A stretch of 64,000 bases of DNA, from the NCBI GenBank assembly GCA_964581535.1, contig CAZOOW010000003.1, positions 62,001 to 126,000 of the forward strand. Reading direction: 5' to 3'. Origin of the DNA: CAZOOW01 sp964581535. Its GTDB lineage: Bacteria > Patescibacteriota > Saccharimonadia > Saccharimonadales > Saccharimonadaceae. The notes below the pieces were generated by a model that searched no databases, had not been told where the DNA came from, and saw only the letters and a list, made by a program, of their open reading frames with translations. Below, piece after piece: positions 26,460 to 35,630 of this stretch (positions are counted from its first letter, which is position 1; each line of letters starts with the position of its first letter). The translations under genes were made by a program, and so were the position numbers.

Positions 26460-27530
26460 ATGAGTTCCATCAACCTTGATATTGACAGCTTGCAGCAGGA
26501 ACAGCAAGAACTTAGCGTTTTTTTGTCGCGCCCAGATGCATTTTCCGACCCCGAGTTCGCAAAAAAGAACCGACGGATGACGGAACTTGATGAGCTCATT
26601 TCCTTAGGTCTGAGGCGCGACGAACTGGGTAAGCAAATACGAGAAGCTAATGAACTTTCATCTACGGACGACGAGTTAGCTGAGCTTGCCCGGGAAGAAA
26701 TCCCGATGTTAGAATCAGAGCTCTCAGAGCTAGAAGAGAAGCTATTTATCATGCTTACTCCGAAAGACCCGAATGATGAGAAAAACGTCATTATCGAGAT
26801 TCGAGCGGGCGCCGGCGGCGATGAAGCGAGTCTCTTCGGTGCAGAGCTACTACGGATGTATCTGCGCTGGTGCGAAACCCACGGATTTAAAACTGACATG
26901 ATCAGTGAAAGCGCAAATGATACCGGCGGCTATAAAGAAGTCGTGTTCGAAGTTAAAGGCGACAGTCCATACTCGCTACTTAAGTTCGAGTCCGGCGTGC
27001 ACCGTGTTCAACGTGTTCCTGTGACAGAATCCCAAGGTCGCATCCATACGAGTACTGTGACCGTAGCAGTTCTCCCTGAGGCAGAAGAAACCGACATTGA
27101 GATTAATCCGGCAGACCTACGCGTTGATGTCTACCGGGCCGGTGGTCATGGCGGACAATCCGTTAACACGACTGACTCTGCAGTACGTATCACCCACTTG
27201 CCTTCAGGCCTTGTCGTTCAGAACCAAGACGAAAAATCTCAGATAAAAAACAAAGAAAAAGCTATGAGCGTACTCCGCTCACGCTTGCTGCAGATGAAGG
27301 TCGATGAGGAAAACGCCAAGCTAACCGCCGAGCGCCGCGCCCTTATCGGTTCTGGTGATCGAAGTGAGAAAATCCGCACCTACAACTTTCCACAGGATCG
27401 TATCACCGACCACCGCATCGGCTATAGCCGCTCAGGTATACCTCAGGCCATGAATGGCGATATCGATGATCTCATTGAACGCCTTCAAGCCGCCGAGCGC
27501 GAGCTCAAAGCACAAGGTACGACAGCATAA
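26460..27530 (+). CDS. prfA: Peptide chain release factor 1
   Basis: Recognises UAA and UAG stops. About 356 residues from the ATG at 26460 (MSSINLDIDSL). It shows RAGAGGDEASLF (about 114), the PVT anticodon-like motif in VPVTESQGR, the catalytic GGHGGQSVN (about 226) and the conserved C-terminal end. The last 51 coding bases (27465-27515) have a diverged second copy at 28232-28282, upstream of prmC, showing that the prfA-prmC junction was remodelled. Confidence 0.97.
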   Translation: MSSINLDIDSLQQEQQELSVFLSRPDAFSDPEFAKKNRRMTELDELISLGLRRDELGKQIREANELSSTDDELAELAREEIPMLESELSELEEKLFIMLTPKDPNDEKNVIIEIRAGAGGDEASLFGAELLRMYLRWCETHGFKTDMISESANDTGGYKEVVFEVKGDSPYSLLKFESGVHRVQRVPVTESQGRIHTSTVTVAVLPEAEETDIEINPADLRVDVYRAGGHGGQSVNTTDSAVRITHLPSGLVVQNQDEKSQIKNKEKAMSVLRSRLLQMKVDEENAKLTAERRALIGSGDRSEKIRTYNFPQDRITDHRIGYSRSGIPQAMNGDIDDLIERLQAAERELKAQGTTA

Positions 27531-27576
27531 AAGTTTGAGACGACGACTGTAAACATCCGCTATAAGCCTCCAATAC

Positions 27577-27612
27577 GTAAATACTTCCGACATATCCCCC
27601 GGAAGTATTTAC
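27577..27612 (-). terminator. Hairpin between prfA and the 169-residue gene
   Basis: Perfect 13-bp arms (27577-27589 and 27600-27612) with a 10-nt loop, between two convergent genes. Probably a bidirectional terminator. Confidence 0.7.
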
Positions 27613-27634
27613 TGAAAACCGGTATACGGTCTGA

Positions 27635-28144
27635 CTATTTGATGAATTTGATCTCGCCTGGCTCCAACCCTAAGCTAGTTGCAATCTCGTCCATGTTAGG
27701 ATTCTCAGCCTCTTTGTAGGCGTTTTCCACAATTTCGCGTTTTTCTTTATACTTCTCGGCAAGGTCCTGCAGGATGTCACCCCTGCGATATCCGGCATCT
27801 AGTTCATCTTTAATTACTTTTGCTGCCTTATATGCCGTTACTCTATTTGGAGGTAATCTGTCATCTGTTAATTTACTGCCATCAATGTTACGCGACCATT
27901 CATCAAGTTTTGATCCCATGTACTCACTGCCTGGTGAAGTATTATCGATTGTATCTCTAACATAACCGGCCATTTGCTCAAGTTTTAATGCAGTAGCCGC
28001 TAAGTTCAGCTTTAGCTGTGCTTCAGCCCGTGCTGTTTCGGCCCCGTCTACTAGTTGTGCCAAATCATGCGCCTTGTCGACGTCTTCGATACGCGTAGAT
28101 GCTTCGCTGTCGCGCTGATCTGTACTTGATAATTTTTCGCTCAT
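27635..28144 (-). CDS. Hypothetical protein, 169 residues, inserted between prfA and prmC
   Basis: Not recognised. Soluble, acidic and mainly helical, no Cys, no export signal; conspicuous blocks are EAQLKLNLAATALKLEQM (about 40-57), AAKVIKDELDAGYRRGD and a C-terminal MDEIATSLGLEPGEIKF that resembles a small helix-turn-helix-like unit. It runs against prfA and prmC, has its own consensus promoter (28189-28217) and terminator, and is flanked by a partial duplication of prfA. This makes it a self-contained inserted cassette. Confidence 0.75.
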   Translation of the reverse strand: MSEKLSSTDQRDSEASTRIEDVDKAHDLAQLVDGAETARAEAQLKLNLAATALKLEQMAGYVRDTIDNTSPGSEYMGSKLDEWSRNIDGSKLTDDRLPPNRVTAYKAAKVIKDELDAGYRRGDILQDLAEKYKEKREIVENAYKEAENPNMDEIATSLGLEPGEIKFIK

Positions 28145-28188
28145 TGTGGTGGTTTGGCTTTCTTTTTGTATTGATTGATTATATGTTC

Positions 28189-28217
28189 ATCATAGCAAAA
28201 ATAACGCGTTTTGTCAA
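28189..28217 (-). promoter_or_regulatory. Promoter of the 169-residue gene
   Basis: On the minus strand TTGACA (28212-28217), 17-nt spacer, TATGAT (28189-28194). The leader to the ATG at 28144 is about 38 nt. Confidence 0.7.
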
Positions 28218-28228
28218 GGGTCTAGCCT

Positions 28229-28312
28229 GTAGACGATCTCATCGACCGTCTACAGGCCGCCGAGCGCAAGCTCAAAGCCCAGCCTGGCGATTGTACGTTG
28301 CAGGCTTATTAA
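28229..28312 (+). pseudogene. Remnant of a second prfA 3' end
   Basis: Twenty-eight codons ending in TAA (VDDLIDRLQAAERKLKAQ...) that match the prfA C-terminus DDLIERLQAAERELKAQ. Over 51 bp the DNA copies agree at 42 positions. It lacks a start and lies 37 bp upstream of prmC, where the real prfA end would be expected. Confidence 0.8.
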
Positions 28313-28349
28313 TCACCCTAACGCCAAGAAGATGTGTCACAATAGACAG

Positions 28350-29159
28350 ATGACCATAGAACAGTGGCTAGCCAAAGCCACAAAAAAGCTTCATGATTCC
28401 CCGTCTGCGCAGCTGGATGCGCAGCTGCTAATGATGCATGTCCTGGACATGCCAAAAACCTGGCTGTTCGCACACGGGAATGAAGTTATAGAGGAAAAAC
28501 AACTCCACGAGAGTGAAACCCTACTGAAACGCCGCCTCGAACACGAGCCTGTCGCATATCTGACAGGCCACAGAGAATTCTATGGCCGTACGTTCATCGT
28601 TACTCCAGCTGTACTGGTTCCCCGCCCTGAAACTGAAGATATGGTTGAACTTGCCAAAAAACACGGTCTGTCCGGGCGTTTGCTCGACGTTGGTACGGGT
28701 AGCGGATGCGTAGGATTGACGCTGGCGCGTGAAACAAGCTCCAGACTTACAGTGTGTGATATAAGTGAAAATGCACTGGATGTAGCTAGAAAAAATGCTA
28801 AACGACTCGGGGTAAAACCAGTACGGTTTGTCAAAAGCGACCTGCTGGCGCATTGGCTGAGCCACAGTAGGCCAAAGTTGTTTGATGTCATCGCCGCTAA
28901 CCTTCCTTACGTTGATGCCAGCTGGAACGACACGTCGCCCGAGCTGAAACATGAGCCTGACGTCGCGTTATATGCCGATGACAGAGGCGTGGCGCTCATA
29001 AAAACGCTTATCGACCAAGCACCTCGTCTGCTCAGCAAACAAGGTTACTTGTTGCTCGAGGCAGACCCTTCACAGCATGCGGAAATCATTCGCTATGCGA
29101 ACACTTTCCAGCTCATCGATACGCTCGGCTATGCCCTGCTGTTTCAAAAAACTAGTTAG
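28350..29159 (+). CDS. prmC: Release factor glutamine methyltransferase
   Basis: Methylates the Gln of the GGQ motif in RF1 and RF2. About 269 residues from the ATG at 28350 (MTIEQWLAKATKKL). N-terminal helical domain, then the SAM-binding fold with LLDVGTGSGCVGLTLA (about 112) and the NLPY catalytic motif (about 180). Both of its substrates are encoded in this window. An upstream in-frame start at 28332 is less likely. Confidence 0.95.
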   Translation: MTIEQWLAKATKKLHDSPSAQLDAQLLMMHVLDMPKTWLFAHGNEVIEEKQLHESETLLKRRLEHEPVAYLTGHREFYGRTFIVTPAVLVPRPETEDMVELAKKHGLSGRLLDVGTGSGCVGLTLARETSSRLTVCDISENALDVARKNAKRLGVKPVRFVKSDLLAHWLSHSRPKLFDVIAANLPYVDASWNDTSPELKHEPDVALYADDRGVALIKTLIDQAPRLLSKQGYLLLEADPSQHAEIIRYANTFQLIDTLGYALLFQKTS

Positions 29160-30288
29160 AAGGATACGTTCCAAGTGTCACGTCAACTGTTTGTTTTTTA
29201 CCGTCACGAACGATGCTGACGACAACCTTTGTGCCTGGCGTATATTGAGATATCGCGCTCATTAACGGAAGTTTCGATCCTATCGGTTTGCTGTCAATCG
29301 ACGTGATAACGTCACCCGCTTTAATCCCCGCCTTGGCCGCCGGGCTATTCGCTGCTACCGCCTCGCCTGAATCATTGACAATATATGCGCCCTCCTTCTG
29401 GGAGAGATTGTATTGTTTTGCGATATCGGCGGTGAGCATAACGTGGCTGACCCCCATATACGCTCGCTCGAGCTTACCTGTCGTAGTTATTGATTTTATG
29501 AGGCCCTTCGCATCATTTATAGGAATGGCGAATCCAATGCCTTCCGCGTTCTGGCTGACCGCAGTATTGATGCCGACCACCTGCCCATCGAGGTTAACGA
29601 GCGGACCACCAGAGTTCCCCGGGTTTATCGCCGCATCGGTCTGAAATAGATTAGTCAGCCTCTCTGACTCCCCGTAGCTATCGCCTGCAACAACCGGCCG
29701 ACCGATTCCAGAAATAACCCCAACAGTTACACTCGTTTGGTATTGTCCGAGCGCGTTACCGATAGCGATGACTTTTTCGCCGACCTGCATAGCGTTCGAA
29801 TCCCCTATAGTTGCGGCTGGTAAATCTTTCACACCGTTGATTTTCAAAAATGCTATATCATTTGCTGGATCTATCCCCGCAACTGATACATCATCGTATT
29901 TCGTGCCATCAGCTAGCACTACCTGTGCTTTGTTTGCGCCGCTGACAACATGACGATTGGTCAGGATATACCCATTTGAACTAATAATAATACCGGTTCC
30001 TGCACCTTGTTGGGTATAGGTTCGATACCCAAGGGCGGCTTGGCTTTCGGTGACTATAGAAACAACGCTCGGACTTACCCGTTTAGCCACATCTGCAACC
30101 AGCTCGTCTTCCTGAGAAACGACGTGCCTTTTTTCACTGATAGTCGTAAGGCCAGAAGACGTTTTTATTAAACCGGATTGTATCGCCACCCATGCCCCGA
30201 AAAAACTCATGACAAAACAAAGCAGACTTAACCCCGCAAGTTTAACGAACATATTTGGTTGTTTCTGACCGGTAACGACATCAGCCAT
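29152..30288 (-). CDS. htrA: HtrA/DegP-like serine protease with PDZ domain
   Basis: Membrane-anchored quality-control protease outside the cytoplasm. 378 residues: one N-terminal transmembrane helix (about 13-35), trypsin-like domain with catalytic His in LTNRHVVSG (about 112), Asp in DPANDIAFLKI (about 145) and Ser in NPGNSGGPL (about 226), then one PDZ domain (SPAAKAGIKAGDVITSIDS). Convergent with prmC, overlapping by 8 nt. Confidence 0.95.
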   Translation of the reverse strand: MADVVTGQKQPNMFVKLAGLSLLCFVMSFFGAWVAIQSGLIKTSSGLTTISEKRHVVSQEDELVADVAKRVSPSVVSIVTESQAALGYRTYTQQGAGTGIIISSNGYILTNRHVVSGANKAQVVLADGTKYDDVSVAGIDPANDIAFLKINGVKDLPAATIGDSNAMQVGEKVIAIGNALGQYQTSVTVGVISGIGRPVVAGDSYGESERLTNLFQTDAAINPGNSGGPLVNLDGQVVGINTAVSQNAEGIGFAIPINDAKGLIKSITTTGKLERAYMGVSHVMLTADIAKQYNLSQKEGAYIVNDSGEAVAANSPAAKAGIKAGDVITSIDSKPIGSKLPLMSAISQYTPGTKVVVSIVRDGKKQTVDVTLGTYPSN

Positions 30289-30312
30289 TTTCTACCCCCT
30301 TTTTTTCTTTGT

Positions 30313-31149
30313 CTATAGTGCAGTTAAATCAGCGCGTGCATTGTACAGAAATAGGATTAGCAAGGCCGTCAGCACGAATATAATAGCCCATTTCGTATCT
30401 TTAGCCTGACGCTTATCCTCGACATAATGTAGCTGTTCGTATACTTTTATCGCAGCATAGCCTAGGAGTGTCACAATTATTGCGATTTGGGGTATCATAA
30501 CGAGCTTTCCATCCGGTATGCCTGGCAATTTATAGATCGGATGCGCGACAGTCCAGTGATGAAGTAGCCACGCCAGCTCGGCAACAACTACCCCCCATAC
30601 TAAGCTCAAGAAGGCGCGTTCGTCCTCGTTTCTAAATGCGCTGAGAGCATGGCGAGCACTCATATATGCAACAATCCATGCCAGTAAAACCGTCACCAAC
30701 GTACTGTCTTTAAGTATTTGCCCGATTTCGAACTGATGAGCGAAACTGAACAGCGCGGTAAACGCAATAAATTGTCCTATCGCAGCCTGTATGAGTACCC
30801 ATCGCTGGCTGGAGTGAGGCTTAATAATAATCAACCACGCAGCATAAAACAGTGCAAGCATCGCCGCAACCCACTGGCTATTCGGTGCGGCCAGAATCAT
30901 GAGCGCCCAAACGCTGAGTCCAACCATAAAGTCACCGAAGTTCGCCTGAATGTTTGCAAACCAGAAGCGTGGCCTAACCGCAACAACGCGCCATTTGCTC
31001 AGTATCACGAGTACAAGCGCTAGCCATGGAAGATCAACTTCGGGCGAAATTAAGAAAAATAGCAATAATGCATAGCCCACGTTGAGTGCAACGTAGAGGA
31101 TATCGCTCCAGCGCGAACGCCGGGAGGTGACGAGTTTAACGAGCTCCAT
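30313..31149 (-). CDS. Polytopic membrane protein, unknown function
   Basis: About 278 residues with roughly eight hydrophobic helices and no recognisable catalytic motif. A short amphipathic N-terminus (MELVKLVTSRRSRWSD) and a polar loop with RNEDERAF (about 175) separate the helices. It overlaps the end of the LCP gene by 14 nt, suggesting coupled expression and a possible envelope role. The first ATG at 31149 is used; a TTG at 31155 is also in frame. Confidence 0.7.
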   Translation of the reverse strand: MELVKLVTSRRSRWSDILYVALNVGYALLLFFLISPEVDLPWLALVLVILSKWRVVAVRPRFWFANIQANFGDFMVGLSVWALMILAAPNSQWVAAMLALFYAAWLIIIKPHSSQRWVLIQAAIGQFIAFTALFSFAHQFEIGQILKDSTLVTVLLAWIVAYMSARHALSAFRNEDERAFLSLVWGVVVAELAWLLHHWTVAHPIYKLPGIPDGKLVMIPQIAIIVTLLGYAAIKVYEQLHYVEDKRQAKDTKWAIIFVLTALLILFLYNARADLTAL

Positions 31150-32779
31150 TTCCAACGATTATAACAAAATCTGCGCTGCTCTGCACTCCACTCGGCAGCA
31201 CCGTACCAGTCGGCGCTGAACCAAGGATAGTCTTGAGTTTCGAACTAGCTTGCGGTTTCTTGCCTCCGCTCAGGTCGTACCATACATAATCACCGTAAGT
31301 CGCGCTGGTCGGCGTATCCCCAGTAGACACATCACCAAATCCGGCCGCTTCCAGCTCAGCCGCCTTTTTCGCAGCTAATCCCCCGTAGTCAGATCCGTTG
31401 AGTACCTCAATAGAAGGATCCTCGCTACTCGTCGATGAAACGTTCAGTTTCGAACGTACAAATTTTTGTACACCGCTAAAGTCATATAGACCACTTACTG
31501 GTCGGACGACGCTCTGCCCGCTGACATTTCCGGTAGTGAGGACCGCCTTACCCTCTTCGACTAGGCTGACGCGTTTTATGCTTGCGCTCGGGATTTCACT
31601 TGCCAATTTGATAAGCGTCTTCACTTCGCCGGCCGAGAAATTCGTGCGCACATTATTACCTAAGGCATCAAGGATTCCGCTCACTGCAACAGGGTTAGCA
31701 AGTGTACCTGCGCTAGCTGCTTTATCCTTAAGAGCCATAATTATCTTTTGCTGATATTGTTCGCGATCAAAGTTACCTCCCCCGAGTCCATAGCCCCCCG
31801 CTGCATTTCGGGCACGAGCTAGTGCAAGCGCCTGGTCGCCATTCATATGTGCAGGTCCATTTGGCCATTTCACATAGTAACAACGGTAGTTACATGCCCA
31901 GTCGAAATTCCTATCCAGCACTCCTCGGGGGTCGTCGCTATCTATTTCAACAGTTACCCCTCCGACAGCATTTACGGTATCTCGAACGACCGTGTAGTTA
32001 ACATGCGCGTAATACTGGATGTCAATATCAAAGGCCTCACCGACTGTATCCATCAACTTCTTAGCCCCTGCTGGCTCGTTTGTACCGTCATCGCTACCGC
32101 ATTCGTATACGACGTTTATTTTTCCTTCATAACCGCTCATACATGCTTCACCGTACTTCACCCATAAGTCCCGCGGCACACTTACCATCACAGCGTTTTT
32201 GTTTTTTTGATCGACGCTGATGAGCATTATTGAGTCAGTCAGGTTGGCACCGGCATCTTTATGGGACGGGTCGTCTTCGCTAGTTCCGAACACCAAGATG
32301 TTAGCCCTACCATTAGCATCGGTCTTCAGCGTCGAGCCTGCACCTAACAGATCAAAGATGTTGCCGCTAAACAAGCGGCTCGAAGTCATAAAAACTTTCA
32401 CGCCAAAATAACCACCAACGAGTAGTAGCAAGATCCCTATGATTACCATAACTTTTCGCTTGCTTAATCGAACTTTCGACGTTCCCGCGCCCTTTCGCTG
32501 TGGCTTGAGTGTTTTTTCGGCTTTCTCGGGCTCATCAAACTGGTGCAATGATTCACTCAACTCTGAACGAGAGATCGTCGGTACCTGTTTTCGTGCTTGT
32601 TCGATACGCGGCTTAGGTAGCGCCTCGGCGTTTAGAACCGGCCGGTCCGTTCCTATTGGGCGTTGCAAAAACTGGCCAGGAATCTCTGGTTTGTTTTTGT
32701 GGGCATCAAACGAAGATCCGGCTGAACGTTTCGAGCTCGGAACAAAACCGTCGATGCTGGGTTGACGTCGTTTTTGCAT
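31136..32779 (-). CDS. LytR-CpsA-Psr (LCP) family cell-wall glycopolymer ligase
   Basis: Predicted enzyme attaching anionic polymers to peptidoglycan from undecaprenyl carriers. 547 residues: a basic cytoplasmic N-terminus, one transmembrane helix (about 109-130), the LCP domain with NILVFGTSEDD, DSIMLISVD, SVPRDLWVKY and the Arg-rich ALARARNAAGG block, then a C-terminal LytR_C-like domain (SIEVLNGSDYGGLAAKKAAELE, split at about 455-478). Two Cys pairs in ACMSGY...YECG and ACNYRCYY may be disulfides. Divergent from lepB. Confidence 0.9.
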   Translation of the reverse strand: MQKRRQPSIDGFVPSSKRSAGSSFDAHKNKPEIPGQFLQRPIGTDRPVLNAEALPKPRIEQARKQVPTISRSELSESLHQFDEPEKAEKTLKPQRKGAGTSKVRLSKRKVMVIIGILLLLVGGYFGVKVFMTSSRLFSGNIFDLLGAGSTLKTDANGRANILVFGTSEDDPSHKDAGANLTDSIMLISVDQKNKNAVMVSVPRDLWVKYGEACMSGYEGKINVVYECGSDDGTNEPAGAKKLMDTVGEAFDIDIQYYAHVNYTVVRDTVNAVGGVTVEIDSDDPRGVLDRNFDWACNYRCYYVKWPNGPAHMNGDQALALARARNAAGGYGLGGGNFDREQYQQKIIMALKDKAASAGTLANPVAVSGILDALGNNVRTNFSAGEVKTLIKLASEIPSASIKRVSLVEEGKAVLTTGNVSGQSVVRPVSGLYDFSGVQKFVRSKLNVSSTSSEDPSIEVLNGSDYGGLAAKKAAELEAAGFGDVSTGDTPTSATYGDYVWYDLSGGKKPQASSKLKTILGSAPTGTVLPSGVQSSADFVIIVGNGAR

Positions 32780-32919
32780 AAAATACTTACTCCACTATAG
32801 CCGATTTGCAAGCTCAGCGTAAGCATAATATGGCATAAATCTCGGCTTTATTCCGTCCCGGCTACAGTATTAAAAGCTACAAGTATTTTTTATGCTTTAT
32901 CGTGTATGATAGGTAGGAC

Positions 32920-33513
32920 ATGAACGCTTTTTTTGAAAGACATCAGATACTGAAAGATATTTTCGGTATTATTGGCTTTCTTCTTGCGGTCGTCATCGGC
33001 GCAGCGCTCATTAACCAATTTTTATTTCGCAGCTTCAGCGTATCTGGTCCTAGCATGGAGCCGACACTTTATACCGGCGATCGTTTGATTGTCAATCGCC
33101 TGCCGACCAGCTGGGCATTTTTAACAGGACACAGCTACGCTCCACATCGCGGACAGGTTATCGTTTTCAAAAACCCTCATTGGCAGCCCGGTGGTTTGGA
33201 TGAGTTTATCGTAAAGCGTGTTGTGGCATTTCCTGGTGAGCACGTGACCCTTTATGACGGGGTACTAAAAGTTTACAATGACGAATTTCCCGGTGGTTTT
33301 GTGTATGACGAAAAGTTCCCAGGAGCTCGCACGCCAAGCGATGGAACCGTCGACACCGTCGTACCCGAAGACGAGCTGTTCGTCGCCGGGGACCACCGCC
33401 AGGAAGGGTATTCGCTTGACTCGCGTAACGGGCTTGGAACCATACCCTATCACGACCTCATCGGACCGGTGTCGCTTCGAATCTATCCGTTTACAAATTT
33501 CCGAACGTTCTAG
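32920..33513 (+). CDS. lepB: Signal peptidase I
   Basis: Removes signal peptides from exported proteins such as the sulfatase and LRR protein here. 197 residues, one N-terminal transmembrane helix (about 13-33). Catalytic Ser in SGPSMEPTL (about 45) and Lys in FIVKRVVAFPGE (about 98); the GDHR..SLDSR box is near 155-170. TATGAT at 32905-32910 is 9 nt before the ATG, so the leader is very short. Confidence 0.94.
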   Translation: MNAFFERHQILKDIFGIIGFLLAVVIGAALINQFLFRSFSVSGPSMEPTLYTGDRLIVNRLPTSWAFLTGHSYAPHRGQVIVFKNPHWQPGGLDEFIVKRVVAFPGEHVTLYDGVLKVYNDEFPGGFVYDEKFPGARTPSDGTVDTVVPEDELFVAGDHRQEGYSLDSRNGLGTIPYHDLIGPVSLRIYPFTNFRTF

Positions 33514-34394
33514 TGCAGAAATTTCTCTAAGTTTGCAAGCTCATCATTATTTTTGTAGCTGATGATTATCTGTCCACCCTTCGCGGTCGTTTTCTGCATA
33601 ACAGGCATCGAAAGCTTTTTGGATAGTCGTTCTGTAAAGTCAGTTTGTATTCTGGTGTGACGTAGTGCTTGCGCCTCTTTCATCTCTGGTTGTTCGCCTT
33701 TTTTATATCCGACCACATACTGTTCGGTTTTTCGAACACTCCAGTTGTTTTTGATAATCATCTCAAGTAGCACCTTTTGAGCGTCCTCAGAATCCAATGC
33801 GAGAATCTGTCTTGCATGCCCTTCGCTTATTGCCCCTTCAACGAGTGCTTGTTTTGCAGAGGCCGGTAGCTGCAAGAGCCGCATAATATTACTGACTGTG
33901 CTAACTGCTTTACCGCCGACTCGATGTCCGATTTCCTCATACGTCAAGTTGAACTGGGTGTGTAGTTTAAGATATGCCGTAGCAGTTTCGAGGGGGTTCA
34001 GATCTTTACGCTGTAAGTTTTCTATGAGCGCCAACTCTAGTTTGTGCTGCTCGCTCAGCGTTCGAATAATGACAGGTATTTTCTTCAGTCCAGCAAGCCC
34101 AGCCGCGCGCCATCGCCGTTCACCTGCGACTATTTGAAAACCATCTTTCACCGGCGTAACGATGAGCGGTTGAATGATTCCGTGTTCACGAATCGATGTG
34201 GCTAACTCCTCAAGGGCTTCATCGTCGAACAGACGGCGTGGCTGTTCTGGGTTTGGAGTTATCTCGTTATATTTTACATACCGAAGCCCTGACGAATGCT
34301 CTTCAGCGGCAGTCGGATCAAATGTTTCGTCGAGTATATCTGTCGGTATAAGCGAATCAAATCCGCGACCCAGACCAGTTTTTGGCTTCACCAT
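33510..34394 (-). CDS. parB: Chromosome partitioning protein ParB
   Basis: CTPase that binds parS and loads segregation complexes. 294 residues, starting MVKPKTGLGRGFDSLIP. Signature blocks: NPEQPRR (about 47), IIQPLIV, the GERRWRAA motif (about 91), then an HTH with TYEEIGHRVGGKAVSTVSNIMR (split, about 150-172). Convergent with lepB by 4 nt. Immediately downstream of parA. No clear parS was found in the window. Confidence 0.95.
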   Translation of the reverse strand: MVKPKTGLGRGFDSLIPTDILDETFDPTAAEEHSSGLRYVKYNEITPNPEQPRRLFDDEALEELATSIREHGIIQPLIVTPVKDGFQIVAGERRWRAAGLAGLKKIPVIIRTLSEQHKLELALIENLQRKDLNPLETATAYLKLHTQFNLTYEEIGHRVGGKAVSTVSNIMRLLQLPASAKQALVEGAISEGHARQILALDSEDAQKVLLEMIIKNNWSVRKTEQYVVGYKKGEQPEMKEAQALRHTRIQTDFTERLSKKLSMPVMQKTTAKGGQIIISYKNNDELANLEKFLH

Positions 34395-34403
34395 CTCCTT
34401 CTC

Positions 34404-35165
34404 CTACCCCACCCTGTTAACGATTTCTTTCGACAGGGCTTTGTATGCCCGAGCGCCTTTACTCCACTTGTCGTATTTACCGACAGGCTCTCCGTGGCTT
34501 GGCGCTTCGGCGATTCGGACATTCCGCGGTATCGTCGTTTCAAATACTTTCCCTGGGAAATGTTTCTGAATCTCAGCCAGCACTTGCTTCGAAAGCACCG
34601 TGCGGCTATCCATCATGGTTACCACAACACCTGCAAGCTCAAGAGTCGGGTTGAGGCCTTTTCGGATAAGTTTCATCGTATCGAGCAGCTGGCCGAGCCC
34701 TTCCAGTGCGTAAAACTCCGCCTGTACCGGCAAAAGGACGTACTGAGCCGCTATGAGTGCGTTTACTGTAAGCAAGCTAAGGCTCGGCGGGCTATCGATA
34801 ATAATAAAATCATAATTGTCTATACCTTCGAGCGCCGTTCTTAAACGAGTAAACCGATGTTCGGCCCGAGCCAGTTCGACCTCAGCATTCGCAAGCTCAG
34901 GGCGTGCGGGGACTATAGAGAGATTTTTTATTTCCGTCGCTTTTACGACAGCCGAAAGCGGTGCGGTATTCATCACTGCGTCAAGTACGGTTGTCTCAAG
35001 GGATGTTTTATCGATGCCCAGCCCGCTCGTTGCATTTCCCTGTGGATCGAAATCGATGAGGAGAACCCGATATTTATCTTTAGCTAAGCAATAAGCGACA
35101 TTGACAGCAGTCGTCGTTTTCCCAACGCCGCCTTTTTGATTCGTTACCGCAATAACTACTGGCAT
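34404..35165 (-). CDS. parA: Chromosome partitioning ATPase ParA/Soj
   Basis: Walker-type ATPase that moves ParB-DNA complexes on the nucleoid. About 253 residues from the ATG at 35165 (MPVVIAVTNQKGGVGKTTT). Deviant Walker A KGGVGKTT, IIDSPPSLS Walker B region and DPQGNATSGLG are all intact. A GTG at 35192, 5 nt after a TATACT, could give a slightly longer leaderless product. Confidence 0.95.
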   Translation of the reverse strand: MPVVIAVTNQKGGVGKTTTAVNVAYCLAKDKYRVLLIDFDPQGNATSGLGIDKTSLETTVLDAVMNTAPLSAVVKATEIKNLSIVPARPELANAEVELARAEHRFTRLRTALEGIDNYDFIIIDSPPSLSLLTVNALIAAQYVLLPVQAEFYALEGLGQLLDTMKLIRKGLNPTLELAGVVVTMMDSRTVLSKQVLAEIQKHFPGKVFETTIPRNVRIAEAPSHGEPVGKYDKWSKGARAYKALSKEIVNRVG

Positions 35166-35216
35166 GTGTGTATGTATTTCCCCCGTTTTCACGTTCTAGT
35201 ATAGCATGCGTGAAAA

Positions 35217-35248
35217 CTAAATACCCCGCTGTTTAGCGGGGTATTTAG
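35217..35248 (-). terminator. Intrinsic terminator after rplU
   Basis: Perfect 14-bp arms (35217-35230 and 35235-35248) around GTTT, beginning right at the rplU stop. The A/T outer stem can act in both directions. Confidence 0.8.
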
Positions 35249-35551
35249 TTACTTTATCGCACCTATCGTGATGCGGCTGTATTTCTGGCGATGGCCATTT
35301 TCTTTGTGTACGCGTTTTTTGCTCTTGTAGCGGATAACGCGTATTTTATCACCCTTGACTTCCGGTTCTTCGACCTTCGCTTTTATCGTGATGCCTTTGA
35401 GCTTGTCGCCAAGTTTCACGTCGCTTCCGTCGAAAACCATCAGTGGTTCAAGCGTGAGTTCTTTCGTACCTTCCGGGAGGAGGTCCACCAGGAGGGACTC
35501 TTTTTCAGCGACAACATACTGTTTACCGCCGACTCGAACGACTGCTTTCAT
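35249..35551 (-). CDS. rplU: 50S ribosomal protein L21
   Basis: Large-subunit protein. 100 residues with VVRVGGKQYVVAEKE at the N-terminus and the YKSKKRVHKENGHRQKYSRI C-terminal signature. AGGG lies 9 nt before the ATG. rpmA, the usual neighbour, is not next to it. Confidence 0.95.
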   Translation of the reverse strand: MKAVVRVGGKQYVVAEKESLLVDLLPEGTKELTLEPLMVFDGSDVKLGDKLKGITIKAKVEEPEVKGDKIRVIRYKSKKRVHKENGHRQKYSRITIGAIK

Positions 35552-35630
35552 GGTTATTCCCTATGAATTAGATTGATTCAACGAACGATTGTAACAGAGA
35601 TGGATGGTTAAGTAAAGAATCCGTTACGTA

